Shown: piece after piece, positions 1 to 13,470 of the stretch
Layout: each line of letters begins with the position of its first letter
How positions within the stretch are numbered: the stretch's first letter is position 1
NCBI GenBank assembly: GCA_003956705.1
Contig: QZCP01000712.1
Coordinates: forward strand, 124,001 to 188,000
Length of the DNA stretch: 64,000 bases
DNA from: Brevipalpus yothersi
Taxonomy: Eukaryota > Arthropoda > Arachnida > Trombidiformes > Tenuipalpidae
Reading direction: 5' to 3'
Program-made: the position numbers and the translations under genes
Notes under the pieces: generated by a model
What the model was told of the DNA's origin: nothing
What the model saw: the letters and a program-made list of their open reading frames with translations, nothing else
Databases searched by the model: none

Positions 1-1110
1 ATCGGTTTTGTTGGAGGAAAAAAGCTTCCAGGTAAGCTGATTTTCAAGCATCATCAATAGGCCATCATCAATTAAGTGGTAATAATGCTAACATTCTGTT
101 CATTCGATAGCCACTCGAGTGGAGGGCGAGTATCTCAACATATCACAAGTAACTCGTGAAGATATGGGCGCCTATTTGTGTATAGCATCTAATGGAGTTC
201 CGCCATCGAGAAGCTATCGTATATTCGTGCAAGTTAATTGTAAGTAGAAAGTTTCGATATTTCATCAGCTTGTCTGGATTTGAGAGCTTTGTTGAATTAC
301 TTGTGTATACCCGAGAATTCTCATCGAGTGCTTTAGAGAGGATCAAAAAGTCTGATCTGTTGATGATCTTAATCATCAAAAATTGATCTATGTCGAATTG
401 TTAAATTTTAGAATTTCAACAATTATGATTTCGTACGACTTCAAAAGACTGGCTGTGATTCAACTGAATGCTGGAAGAAATCCTTTTAAGCATTCAGATA
501 GTGGCTGTATAAATATTTCAGTTGATACATTGTTGCGCGAATCTATCGGAAGAATAATCTGATCTTTATCAGCATTCATCTTTTACCATTAGGAGTTTGA
601 GCCATTGTGGTGAGATGATTTCTTGAGATTGAATTAGGAATAACCATAAGCTCGATAAGAGAGAGAGAGAGAGAGAGAAAGACAGACAGACAGAGAAAAG
701 GAGATAAAATCGACTCGCGTGCCTGCACGGGTGAGAATATTTCACTCAAATCACTTGAGATTCATTGATGCGCTTCTGGGATTGATTTTCACTGGAACAT
801 GGTGAATATGGACCGGGAATGCATCAGCTTGCAAGTGCTCACGCAATAATAAGGAAGCTCTGGAAGAGAAAGAAAAAAGAGAATAGCGAATATGGAGTCT
901 GGTAGAGAGGAAAGAAGAAGAGAAGAAGAATCAAGAAGTGAACTGGAGCTCATCATTTTGGGCTTTTCGTGAAACAAGGTCCCCTTTGGACCCTGAAAGT
1001 GCACTCTCAGGCCAAGGATTGAATCTGAATCGGACAATCAAATTATATATATAGAATCGGTGACTGAGTGGAGAGAAGAAAAAGATTCGAGAATAGATGA
1101 ACCTCGCAAG

Positions 1111-1155
<45 letters not shown>

Positions 1156-1436
1156 AAATGAGCGAAGAGAAAAGATCAAGAGAATGCCTTCTGGCTTACT
1201 GGGAACGGATTTCGAATTCAAGCTCATGAAAGTGGTACTGAATTTTATCACATTCTACCAAGTATAGGGGGAAGTCCTCAGTGAGAGGTAAATTTTTCTA
1301 TTTTGCTGAGTGAAGCTATTTGAGAGAGGTAGATTTTTGTCACTGTCAATGCTTTGCATCATTCATATTCATTTTGACTTATTCCAAGTGTGTGTATATC
1401 ATGTTTTTGAATTCATTTGTGCACGAGTGCTTTTGG

Positions 1437-1468
<32 letters not shown>

Positions 1469-2851
1469 GAAAAGTAAACTGAATAAACTCTTTCTGAAGA
1501 GATAGTGAGTGGTGTATATAAAAATTTTGCACAATCAAATGAAACTTTTTTGCAATGAATATTCATCTGCAATTGATAATTCAGTTTGTAAACATTCTCT
1601 GATCCGAGGAGAAGGTAAAGAAAACAAGATAATCTGCATAGAATATGAGATCTGTTTGCTGCTCTCATCATCTTGTTGCTTGCTACAATATTGAGAGAAA
1701 GCTCATGAATTATTTTCCAAATTCGCGTGAATTCATGACGAGTAAATGCTATTAAGTCCGGATTTTGAGTGAATTCTCTAGTAGGATCGATGGAAGTCTT
1801 TATCAGAGTATTATTCCTAACCAGTTGCTCTCATTTTTGATGATGCAAAAGTTCCATTAACTGAAAGAAGAAGGAAACTATTGAGTGAAATGAATCTAAT
1901 TTAGCCTATTACAAGTTTCGAATTTGGAGATAATAACATCATGATTTGAAGAGTTGTTACACAAGGCATTTTTTTACCTCGAAAAAAAAATTTCACAGGA
2001 TATTCGTTTGAAATGATATCGATTGGTCTTGATAATTTGAGATACTCATTCCTCTTAGGAGGATATCCAGGACAAACTTCTTCAATAAACTGATGGACTA
2101 AATTTTTGTGAGTAGCTTTTGAGCTAGCAAATTTTGATCGCAAACAAAGATCATGGATATAAAAATGTAGGAGAATCGAGGTATTCTTCTTCATCTGGAT
2201 ATGGACTATGGGGAATTAGTGACAACAGACAGTTTTCTGAATGCCAATTCCTTTTGTTCCTCTCAACACCACAAGATTTATCTATTGGAAAATACTACCA
2301 TTCAATACTCCAATGAATACGAATGGTCCTATTGTGTTTTTACTTTTTTCTCAGAATGTGAAATAATTTCAATGGAAAAGTATTCCAAATGAAAAGGTTG
2401 AGATTCTCCTCGTTGACTTTGGATATAGCTTTGAGAAGAGAGGTAACAAAGTTGCTCCTCGAAGTGTATTAAATGGTTCTTTTATCGCTAATTTTATGAC
2501 CAATTGTTCTCTAGAGAGTATTTCGATGATAAAAATCTTCATTGATAATGGAGTCAAGTCTATTATTTGATGTCTTAACCTCACACTAGCTGAGTCGAAA
2601 AGGGTATAAAAAACTTTGCTGGACACTCAAAAACAGTCAAACACTTTAGATGTCTAAAGTCTGATCAGAGAGCGACTAAAGTAGTAGTCTTCTTCATTTA
2701 TGATTATTTGCACTTGAACGTGGTCAAGTCAATCCATTCCAGTTGCGTGTATATGTATGTGTGTGTGCTATGTGTGTTTGCTATCAAAATCTGTCGGGAA
2801 AAAGAGAAATATTGAATTGAGAATTAGATGAGGTAACGATGAGAAATGTGA

Positions 2852-2915
<64 letters not shown>

Positions 2916-3490
2916 AGTGCAAGCATTGTGACTCGAATTTCAATGAGAGAAAGGAACCTCATTGGAATGCCTGGCATGAACTCTTCTTCATGACTTGTGT
3001 ATGCATTCCATCGAATAAGACATGAAGAAATACTTGTATAAGTGAGTGAGAGAAATAGGAAAAGAAGATGTGATGATCATGGAATATTCTATCAACATGT
3101 CTTATAGATAGCTATACATGAATATATGTACCTTTGTGGTTCATCATCTTCATCATCATCATCATCATCTATTCATAGACCCGTCCAATTGAGTAACTAA
3201 ATTGCCTTCACTCAGACACGGATTTTGCATATCTTATCGGAAACAATCCACTTTCCATGAATGATGGATGGTCTTATTTCACTTTTCAAAAATATATGTA
3301 TATATATATCTGTTCACCTATATACTGAATTCATGTCCTCTTGTATGAGTGGGATGATTGCAATACGTATATATGTGGCAGTGAATAGGAAGAGAAATGT
3401 TAACACAAAGATATATACATGTGAAACTATATGTTCCTTTTTGTGGCCTAAAGGGCAGAGGAACTCATCTTTCAGGCAAAAGAGAGAAAG

Positions 3491-3550
<60 letters not shown>

Positions 3551-4055
3551 TCCTTCAAGCAACACTATCTGAACAACAGAGGATAGAGAATATGGCACTA
3601 ATGGACTGATATTCATTTCAATGCTCTCAATAGCACAGCTTTCATTCAGCTCTTTATTCATGGAATCGTGGTCTACCAGTAAACATATTCGATGATAAGA
3701 AACCGATTGCTTCTTTTTCTTTTGCCGTCAATCTTGGTGAGCAATATTCTGATACTGTTGTTGTTCAGTGTGAAAGAGGGAGAGAGAGAAAGAGAGATAG
3801 AGAGAGAGAGACAGCTTCAAATGTTATTCACACAGCGATATTCCAGATCGATGTGGGATCTGAGAGAGAATAGACCAAAATAAAGAAGAAGATCGAAAGA
3901 GAGAAAGAGCAAGAAAACATCAGTTTACACAGCTTCTGATGAGCTGTGATGATGTTTGGCTTTCATTCATGGACACAAAATAAAAGCAACTTTTCTGATT
4001 CAAGCTGCTCCACCGACATCCTCCTTCACTAATTCGATCAGGTCGCCAAAAGGAG

Positions 4056-4102
<47 letters not shown>

Positions 4103-7100
4103 TCTCTGTATTCCTTGGACTCTTATACTTTTTGCTCTTTTCTCTTTTCTCTTGTTTCGAGGCGAGAATCTGTAGCATGCAAGGTCTCACCTCATTCATT
4201 TTCCCATGATGATGATCAAGCCAGCATTCATGAGCTTCCACAGAGGCTATCGGTAGAGCAGAAAAAGTCTTCTCTCTTTCTGTCTTTCTCTCTCTTCTTT
4301 CTCTCCTTCTGGCCATGATTTTTGTTCCACCTCTTCTCACACATTCTAGAGGGTGAAAGAGAAAGTGATAGAGAAAGAGAAAGAGAAGAAAAATTTCGAC
4401 TTGAGTGGAGCAAAATAGTCCAAGATGAGTAAAGAGGCAAGTTTATCGAATTATCAAAGCGAATAAAACGAAGGATCGATTGATTGGCTTATCAACGCTT
4501 AGAATGTCTCGATATTATTACAATCACGTTCAAAAGAGAAGCGGACATCCTACTTTGTGTAATCCAAAGTTACAATGCTACCGAAACAAACCCAAGACAA
4601 ACATCATCTAGGAGTTATACGAGATGATCAGGGAATCTGGATAAATAGGTAGATGAAAATTGGCCTCACCAAAGAATTGTTAGCTTATAGGGGCACATAT
4701 GATGGCACCAATGGTTTGTTCTACAATCAGATCGTACTAACACTACCTGTTCTGAGTATATATAGTCGAGAGAAATATGTAATTTTGTCTTTCCAATCAA
4801 GTTGGTCAACAAAATCTTAGATTGTTGTCAAATGTTTCGTTTGTTGCATAAGAGAGGCTTGAAATTATCTGTCTGCAAAAATACTCTTTGTGATAAGTCC
4901 TTACTTTTCTCTGCTGCTCTTGCTGAGAAAGTGTTTTTATTGATTAGAATGCACCATCCAGAACAATGTTCCAGTATCTATTCCAGTTCTCCCCATGAAC
5001 ACCATTCTTCTTGCCATTAAACAAATCACACTATTTATCAATAAACGTTTTTCACCAAATGTTCTCAGCTTCTTCATCTTCTGTTAGTCCACTCTAAATC
5101 GAGCAGGCTGAGAAATTCCAGCAAATTTAGTCACTTTGTTCATGAGGAAGAATTTCGTCATCTCATGTTCTCTGAAAGAGAGGAAAATAGCGAGAAAGAA
5201 ACAGAAGAAAAGATTTCATGAACCTGAACATTCTAGTTTGATCAATGTTAGGCATCACTTAAAACCATGTCATGATGATGTTATGACTTGTTTAACTCGA
5301 AACTGATGAGGACAATGTATTTTGTAACTAACTTGACTTGAAAAGTCACAATCATAAGTTACTCACAAGTGATCAATTCTGATCAATTGAAGAAAAATGT
5401 TGTGTCAGATAATCGAAATGAAAGCCTCAAGAACTACAGATGATCTTACTACATCTTGCTATAGGATTATAACTCTTGATTAATTTCTCTCAGGCCTGAA
5501 ATTTCTGTCTCATATTGTTCTTCAAACCATCCGAAAGGCCTAATCCGTGAAATTGACTTATTGACTTTTTTTTCTAAATGAAACGATAACAGGAGAAAAA
5601 TTTGTCAAAGCGATTCTAAATGAAATTAAGTGATTTCATTGATAATCTCTATATTTTGTAGCAAATAATTTGCTGCAACGGCAATTCATGTAGCACTCGA
5701 TTTTTCAGACATTCGATGAACCATATATCATTAGAACTTCCAATGTTTGATATGGTTTAATTTATTTCCTCTCATCTTTCCAGTTCCTCCCAAGATCAAA
5801 GTTCCACAATTGAGTGTTGGGGCTCCCAAGGACTCCGAAGCTACTTTACAGTGTGAGATCGAAGGACTACCTCGACCGGTGACATCCTGGCTACGAAAAG
5901 ATGTTCTACTTTCATCATCTCCAAAATACAGTATCGATGAGCTAGAAAGTTCCTACACTCTTACCATGCGATTGACTATCAAAAATTTGGAGGAAAAAGA
6001 TTTTACTCTCTACAAATGTGTAGCCAAAAACAGCCTGGGCGAGCAAGAGGGCATCGTTAGAGTTCACAGTAAGTCTTGATATTAACCTCTGAGCTTTATT
6101 CCTTTTCTCTCTCTCTTTCTTTCTCTCTCTCTTTCTTTCTCTCTCTCTATTCAAGTTCTGTGTGATGATGATTTTTTCATTCCATTTCACTTGGCTCCTC
6201 TAACCATAGAGAAAAAGTCTTGAGAAAGTACTTCATGTTCATTCAAGCTTTTTCTTTCCCTCTTGTTACAACAATCCAGTCTATTCCAAGTGCCTGGGTT
6301 CATGAAAACAAGACTCTTTTGCTCCTATTTGTTCTGATAGAACACGGTTTGAAACTTTTCTTTAAGCTGTTGAAAATCCATTTTCTCTTTCTTCACTTCA
6401 CTTCACTTAACTTTACTTCAAAAACAATGGTCAGCGACAAGAATAAAGCAAGAAATAGTAATCTTTAACTTCATGTATCGATACATGAGGGGAACAAAAA
6501 TAGTACACTGAGTGAAGCACTTGATTGGCTATAAAAAATCAGGCCACCGTTTTGATAACTTTTCGTTCCTCTGACCTCTCTCTTTCTCTCTTTCTCTATA
6601 ATTGTTATCTATCGAAGTAAGAAAAAAAGCCATTGAGCACTTGAAAAGTGATCCAGAAAATGTTTGTTCAACCCGACATATCAGTGAAATGCCAACATCA
6701 ACAATGGCCAATCTGAGTGATATTTTCTCTGCAAATCGAAAACATTTTGGTGGTACAAAGTACATAGGATAAATGTTTTCAACTTTCTAAATCTATTCCA
6801 GATTCCAATCAAAATGGTGAAAATCGGTAGAAGTTTGTCAGGTTTACTAGTTTTACAAGGCGTTTAACAGAGTTGACGCTTCATTAGCGGATTTTTCAAT
6901 TATCATCTAAATGGCTAATTTTCTTGGCATCTTGAGGCACATTGTTGGAGAATCCCTGAGAACTCTACTGTACACGACTGATTGAATCTCATCACTTGGA
7001 TGGAGATTTGAATAATCGGCGAATCTTAAATGAACTGTGTAATCCCAGAAAACACGAAGAAGATCAAAGATAGATAAAGTTCAGGCATAGACATTTCCTC

Positions 7101-10100
7101 ATCATGGAGCTTCAGGCTGATGATCATCCTGAATTTGTTGGTTCAAATAGCTTGGCTCAATCGTGGAAAAAATTCCAGTCTGAAGGAGAAGACATGTTTC
7201 AATATTTGATCTTGTACCTCGTGTTGTATTGGTTCTTTGAAGAAGGTCTCATGTCAAGATAAATTTCAAGTCCACTAGTCTCATCTATCCAATAGATTTT
7301 TTTTCCTGAGAAAATGGAACAGCTAATACTTGGAAAATTCACCAGACTGAACATGTTGACACAGTTGTGTATATGCATGTGTCCAGTCAGTTTGCCAATC
7401 TTAGAGCATTTGTATCCTCGAAATGTGAAAGGGGAAGATATTCTTCCAGCGGAAGTAGTGTGAACCGATGTTACTATTCACTTAGACATGCCCCACAGTT
7501 TGTATAGCAAAACTCGATTTCAAGATAATAATTTGAGTCTAGCAAAATGCTTTCAGTCACTTGGTACCGAGTTGAATGCAGCAAATCGATTCCCGATATT
7601 CTGAATTATATACATTTACCACAAGCTTGCTATAGTGGCAAGTCTTATCCGCCAAGAAACTTGTGTACTACTACTGAAAGTGTTTGTGTTTGTGGATATA
7701 GAAGTTTGTTGAGAGAAGAGAAAAAGTGGTGAAATGTGGTGAACCACTACAGTAGTAAAAGTAGGCAGGGAATCCAGTATGGGTTTTCAGGGTTTTAGGG
7801 ATGAAATCGATTATCAAAGCTTGTAGGAAGCTGTCATTTCTTACGCCTTCTACTGGGATAGCAAAACAGAGGCATGAAATATAACAACAAAAACAACTTC
7901 CACAATTCAAGAATAAGATAGACAACCGTAAAGTATGGAAAATGAAGAGGAGAGAATGAAGCGTAGACATGGTGAAAAAGAGTGGAAAAAAGAAGAAGAA
8001 GAAGTTTCGTTCTGGTCGAAAGAGCACTGTACTGAGCACTGTACTATTCTTTTTCGGCTATGATTTCAACTATTCTACACCTTTGTACAGTAAGAATTCT
8101 CTGTCCATTTAGTCTCACTTTCACAGCTCTTATTTCCACTTTTTCGATTCCACATCCCATGAGTCTTTTAAAAGCAAATAGTCTGGTCATTTGAAAATTC
8201 TCTCCTAGAAAAATGTGTCCACATATTTTCACAAACAGTGAGAAAATGAGCTAGAAGAAGAATTCAGAGGATAAGTATGGAAAATAATAGAAATCTTGAT
8301 ATTTTTTCTCCAAGTAATATCACTTTTAAGAACAATGAGTTCTACTGAAGTTATTCCAATGAAAGAGATGATAAGGCAATGACAAACGCGTGAATAAATT
8401 GGATGTGACAATATCGTCCAGATATGGAACAATTCGCTCCCAAATGAATTATTCACCAGATCGCTGCCTCAAGAATCATGGTCATCATTTATTCAGATTG
8501 AGCTGAGAGTTTTGTAGTCGACTTTTTCTTTACCATCCTCTCTATCTCTCTCCCATATTCTTCTTTCCTCTTCTTATCATGACAAGCGATGGGTTCAATA
8601 TATGAACTCAATATGAATGCAAACATGATATCATATCACATCATGTTCGCTTACATCGTGAAATGAAGATAGAGAAAGGGAGAAAGATATCGAGTCCAGG
8701 AGGAATAGTCAGTCAATTAAGTGGAAATTGGAGAGCAAAGAGCGAGATGTCAAACACTAGAAGATGTGAAAATGTGTGTGAGATGAGCAAAACTTTTTCT
8801 TCTCTCAGTTTGCAAAGCGCTAGACTGAGCGTTTTTCGGGAATATCAGGCATAGAAGGCAAAAAGAGAGAGAGATAGTACGTGCTTCTAGGAAATATATT
8901 TGATGATAGGATAAGTAGGCTCAAACAATCGTGACATCAGAACCATGTTTCCATCTCCTTTTGCTTACCAAAATCCATTGCCTATGGTAAACTTGAACAT
9001 CAAACTCAAGGAGCTCTCCTAATACCATCACATAAACTGAAGATAGAGAGAGAGTTTCTCATCTTATCCAATTCGATAAGCTCATCTGTTTTTTCTTTCT
9101 CTTTTCAGAAACGACACCTTCAACCGCATTTTCAGTGCCTTTCAGATCAATAGCAACAACACCAAGGCCTGGTAACAGAATTTTTATTGGTTAGACTCTC
9201 TCATTTGTTAGGGAAATATGTAGATTTTAGTACCAAAATACCTTATTTAAACAAGAGAATACCATTTTCTCTATCAATAGTTCAATATTCATGATCTAAT
9301 CTAATTTACCCCTTGTTCGCAGCCAGTACTGCAACAGTGTCTCATGGTTCTGATTTTCAGAGAGGGCCTCAGACGAATTTTAATTCTTTGAAAGAAGTTT
9401 CAAATAGAAGTAAGTACAATATCTTATAATTACCAGTGTTCAACAGATAATATGCAAACTGATCCCAAGTTCAGTAAAATGATTCAGGTAAATCTGGACA
9501 AAAGATCGAATGCCGTCTATTGCACAAGAACTGTCCTATTTTTTCTTCGATTGCCTATAGTATTCCTGCTTTCTCTAACTTTTACTCTCACTTGCTAACA
9601 ATTCTTTCCCCTAATCGGTCGATAAATTCTATCCTGTACTTACATCATTCCTGAGGTTTGCCTGGACTATTTACGTTTGATTGTTTGTGTGTAGATAGAA
9701 TTCCGCTTGCCCATTAAGACTACTGTTACGCTGATTGTGAGCGATCCCCATTGTTATACTCAGGATGATCCTATCGATTGTCACTTTGTCATCTATTGTG
9801 AGAATAGCTGTGTGAGAGAAGACGCACTCAGGCAAGAGGTGATGACGGAAGCTCCATATACACACAGACTCTTCAATAAAGATCCTTTAGTTTTCCTCTC
9901 TATTCTTGTTTCTTTCTTCTATTTATTCTTGTTCACCAGCGATTGCATCTCAGCATTCATAGATGATGTTTCCTCTCCGCCAAAGGCTACCCATAGAGCT
10001 GTTTACACCTTCAAAAGGCCCTTTGATCGCTGATTGTTGCCCAAGGAAAAGGCAACAAGAGAGATATGTGTGTGAGATGATGGCAATTCGTTCAACTCAT

Positions 10101-10163
10101 CTTGTCTGTCTCCCTGGGAAAATTATCATCATGTGCCGATGGATTTTCTCTCTCATCTTTTTT

Positions 10164-10244
<81 letters not shown>

Positions 10245-11629
10245 GCTCATCATACTCATATTGGGCTCGAGAAAATGAAAAGGTTCTGGGAATAGAGAGA
10301 GAATTGAGAATGATTGTTCGAAGTATTATCATTGACTACTCCAGATGAGAATGATTATTTCTTTCCTTTTCATCTGTTTCGATATGAATAATTCTCTTTG
10401 AGTTAATTGTCAGGTTTCATTTACCAATATTTATCTTCATTTCTAGAAGACTAAAGATGGAAAAATATCTCATCATCTCGATGAGATCAATGCCCTTATG
10501 ATGTATACTTTCGAAGATCTCTCGATATATCACATCTAAGAATTTTATGAGCATTGGTTATGACTATTAGGAAAGAATTATTAGTTCGGGGTAAACACTT
10601 CATCATCAGGCTAGATGTTGGATGAAAAAAATTTCGAACAATTCATGAGTTTAGCAATGAGTGTGCTATCAGTCGGAAAAAATTTAATGGATAATATATG
10701 ATTGATCTTGCGACATTTCAAAGTCCCGGAAATTCTGAGGAAACTGTCCTCTAAAACACATATTTTTCCCACGAATTTGATAAGTTTTTCTATAGATAGA
10801 TCTCCTCCTACGATCCGAAGTAGAAGGACTCATACAACTCGTTTGTAATTGGAGATTTTTCCTGCTTGGAATATTTGATTAGGATACCGTTCTGGTTTGC
10901 TATGAAAAAATGGAAGCATGGAAATCCCTTCAAAATATGAGTTGGGAAGAACATTATTCAAAATGAAATATGATACGATGAGAGGCTGAGTTCTCAGTTA
11001 CTCGCATGATGTTCTGAAAAATTTAAAGCATAAGATTTTTCTCGATATCTATTATTTTCGAATCTATTAAAACCATGACTTTTACCATTTTTCCGTCTAT
11101 ATTCCTCAAATTTGGAGCAGTCATGAGATTCATCTCTATCTATTGCTATAGAAGACATTGATTAGATCACTTTGCTCTGACTGATATTTCTACTTTCATC
11201 GCGAATATTTAAAATATTAAGGATAAACAATTGGAAAATTATTTCAATCATTTATCTGAAGACCATTCTTGTCGATACTTTTATCAGTCAAAAAATATCT
11301 CAACGTTGGATCACTTTGAAAATTTCTCAATATGTTCTACCTTCATTCTTACAGGAGGTCCAATTCATATCATTAACCCTCCAAGTCTGGATAATTATTC
11401 TAATAATCCTAGCAAAAATGAACCTAATGGTGAGTTGTCACAAAATCTAATTTTCCCCATAATGAAAAAGAAACATTTCTAGAAATATTCTGACTCAGAA
11501 CTCATCTTTTATTAATCTTCAACAGGCTCAAACAGATGTAAAATTCCTGGCAATTGGCTCAAAAAATCATCTATTCTACAAATTCTAGTCAATTTTGTTA
11601 TTCCATGGTACTTGATAGGATTTGGCTGA
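1..11629 (+). CDS. Lachesin/DIP-type immunoglobulin-superfamily cell-surface protein, 3' part
   Basis: Partial gene; the 5' end lies outside the window. Exons that join in one frame: 1-31, 111-239, 5784-6068, 9109-9171, 9323-9409, 11355-11429 and 11526-11629 (257 residues plus stop). Exons 1-2 encode the end of an Ig domain with the hallmark motif DMGAYLCIASNGVPPS; exon 3 encodes a complete next Ig domain (LQCEIEG, a conserved W, DFTLYKCVAKNSLGE). These motifs are typical of the second and third Ig domains of lachesin, DIP and related neuronal adhesion proteins. The three small exons that follow encode a Ser/Thr/Asn/Pro-rich stalk. The last exon ends in a hydrophobic run (SILQILVNFVIPWYLIGFG) with no cytoplasmic tail, which suggests a GPI-anchor signal. 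All internal exons are phase 1. Lachesin versus a DIP paralogue cannot be decided because the first Ig domain is missing. Inferred role: homophilic or Dpr-like adhesion in nervous system or epithelium. Confidence 0.85.
1117..1151 (+). repeat. (GA)n microsatellite
   Basis: Uninterrupted AG dinucleotide tract of about 35 nt inside an intron of the Ig-domain gene. Confidence 0.95.
2854..2911 (+). repeat. (GA)n microsatellite
   Basis: Uninterrupted GA tract of about 58 nt, among the longest in the window, in the 5.5 kb intron. Confidence 0.95.
3494..3548 (+). repeat. (GA)n microsatellite
   Basis: GA tract of about 55 nt preceded by an imperfect AAAG/GAGA run, in the same intron. Confidence 0.95.
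4058..4100 (+). repeat. (CT)n microsatellite
   Basis: CT tract of about 43 nt in the same intron. Its polypyrimidine strand is the opposite one from the tracts at 2.9 and 3.5 kb. Confidence 0.95.
6069..9108 (+). other. Intron of the Ig-domain gene
   Basis: Donor gtaagtct at 6069 and acceptor ttttcag ending at 9108. It holds an imperfect CT/CTTT tract (about 6103-6150) and otherwise AT-rich sequence. No exon-like open frame flanked by splice sites was recognised. Confidence 0.6.
10168..10242 (+). repeat. (CT)n microsatellite, longest in the window
   Basis: About 75 nt of uninterrupted CT, in the intron 9410-11354 of the Ig-domain gene. Confidence 0.95.
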
Positions 11630-13470
11630 AAAACTCCAAGTTAATTGTTTTCTGTAACGAAGCTGTTCATTCCATTGATGATTCGAATTTAACATGGAAG
11701 AAACTAATGTTCGAGAGAACTAGTCGATAAAGAAAAACTTCGAAAAATCCACTAGCTAAGATCTCGTATCGAGATATTTTGATGATAATATTTTATTGTT
11801 CACGCTCATCATATTCGATGAATTTTTCTGAGTTCAACAACTCCAGAGCAGTTTTCATTTTGAGCCAGCTCTTTGGAACCTACCTCCCAGTTACAAAAAA
11901 TATTGCTCAAGTTTTCAACAAAAAATGGCCAAAAACCAATGAAGGGGAATCAGAAAAGTTTGGCCAATCATACACAGCAACCGATATTCTCGGAACAAAC
12001 CAAATTTTGATCTGTCAATATCTATGGGTTTCCTTTGAGTATCCTATTTTGCATCGTATGAAAACAACTGAAAATGATAAAATCAACAAACAAGCGGACA
12101 AAATAACAGAAGAATCTTGGGTTCGAGATGTTTTTGATGATTATACAAACACAGTCACTCCATCAGTGACAAGGATTGATTCAATATGAGATCCAATAGA
12201 AATTAGTCATTCAGAGATTTGTCGCTAAAATACTCGCCTTTGAATATATCTCATTCTAGTGTGATGATCAAAAAATTTCCTAGAAGAATAGAAAAAGAGT
12301 TCTGATTCAATGCGAACTGCTGAAATCTAATGATGATCAAACAAATGAAATGCATACCAATCTTGTTACCTGGAAATTTTAAGAAAGAATAACTTCGATA
12401 GCATTAATTGATCATTCCTCCAGCATTTGAGGAGAAACTAAATTAAAAAGCTCTCAAAATAATCAGTGAGGTACGACCTGACACACGGTATAAAGCACAC
12501 CATGTTGAGGATTAGTCCAAAATTATGATCCCATAATCAATTCTCTGGAATGATGACATGCTACTGATCTCCTAATCCGCAATACTCCCTAAAAATGGTA
12601 TATTGGTAGTGGTCAATAGATGACTGATGACCTAATTGTTCCCATGAATTCTGGTTCATTTTTACTTGACATACCAATTGAGACGCAATAATAAATTTTG
12701 ATAAAAATACACTTTCTCTCTAAACTTATTGTGAGCGAATTTCACAATCCCATTGAACGAATCAGATCAGTGATAATCGAACTATTGATCAACATAGTGA
12801 AAAAAAATTTAGATGCCAGAATTCTATTTGCACTTCCTGGTCAATGATTTATGATCGAATGATGCAAGATTGAATGCCAATCGTTAGAATGATTTATGGC
12901 AAGTTTTCCTTTCCTGTTAATCGTGAATTCACATAGTTGGCTCAATCAGACAAAAATTTGCTGCACAGAGATTGTTTACCTCTGGTTATATATTTTCTTC
13001 ATTTGTCGAGACTTCAAGAACGAAAAAAATGGGAGTTTCTTTGAAACTTTGTGCAATTTTTTTGGTCGTTACGAGTCATGTAAGTTGAAAAGTTGAAATT
13101 TCAAAAAATTTTTGCCATTGATTAATTGAACTTCCTGCAGAAATGTAACAGGATGAGATAATTTTCTTCTCTCAAAGAATCCTCATAGAATTCAATAGTT
13201 GGACGCGAAGACATTGATAGTTTAAGATGGTATCTGCTTTTAAAATTCTGACAGATTTCAGACAAACTTCCAAAATTGTCATGATTGCGTTCATTCGAAT
13301 CCACCTCTTTATCTGATCGACAAGTTTTAGCTCAAAAATTCCGATATCCGGTTAAATTGCTAACCACTATCGAATTCTATCATGTAGTATGATGATAGCT
13401 TCGCCCCTCATTATTGCCTCATTGATCAAAATTTAACCAACGAGACATTCACCCTCTCAATTTTCAATAG
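11630..13470. other. Intergenic or intronic stretch, no supported gene
   Basis: AT-rich sequence after the stop codon of the Ig-domain gene. One 136-codon open frame (11779-12189, plus) has no recognisable motif and no flanking splice signals. The region may be 3' UTR plus an intron of the unknown gene whose last exons begin near 13471. Confidence 0.4.

Larger units (their letters stand above)
240..5783 (+). other. Long intron of the Ig-domain gene
   Basis: Bounded by a donor at 240 (gtaagtag) and an acceptor ending at 5783 (ctttccag). It is 5.5 kb and contains many (GA)n or (CT)n tracts, for example at 1117-1151, 2854-2911, 3494-3548 and 4058-4100. No convincing coding exon was found; the short open frames here follow the microsatellites. 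Confidence 0.7.

Noticed and set aside
3261..3661. Open frames of 103-115 codons on both strands
   Set aside because: Produced by the GA tract at 3494-3548 inside an intron of the Ig gene; GA/CT dinucleotide repeats lack stops in several frames.
4038..4340. 100-120 codon frames on both strands
   Set aside because: Again translations of a CT tract and its flanks; no splice context or motif.
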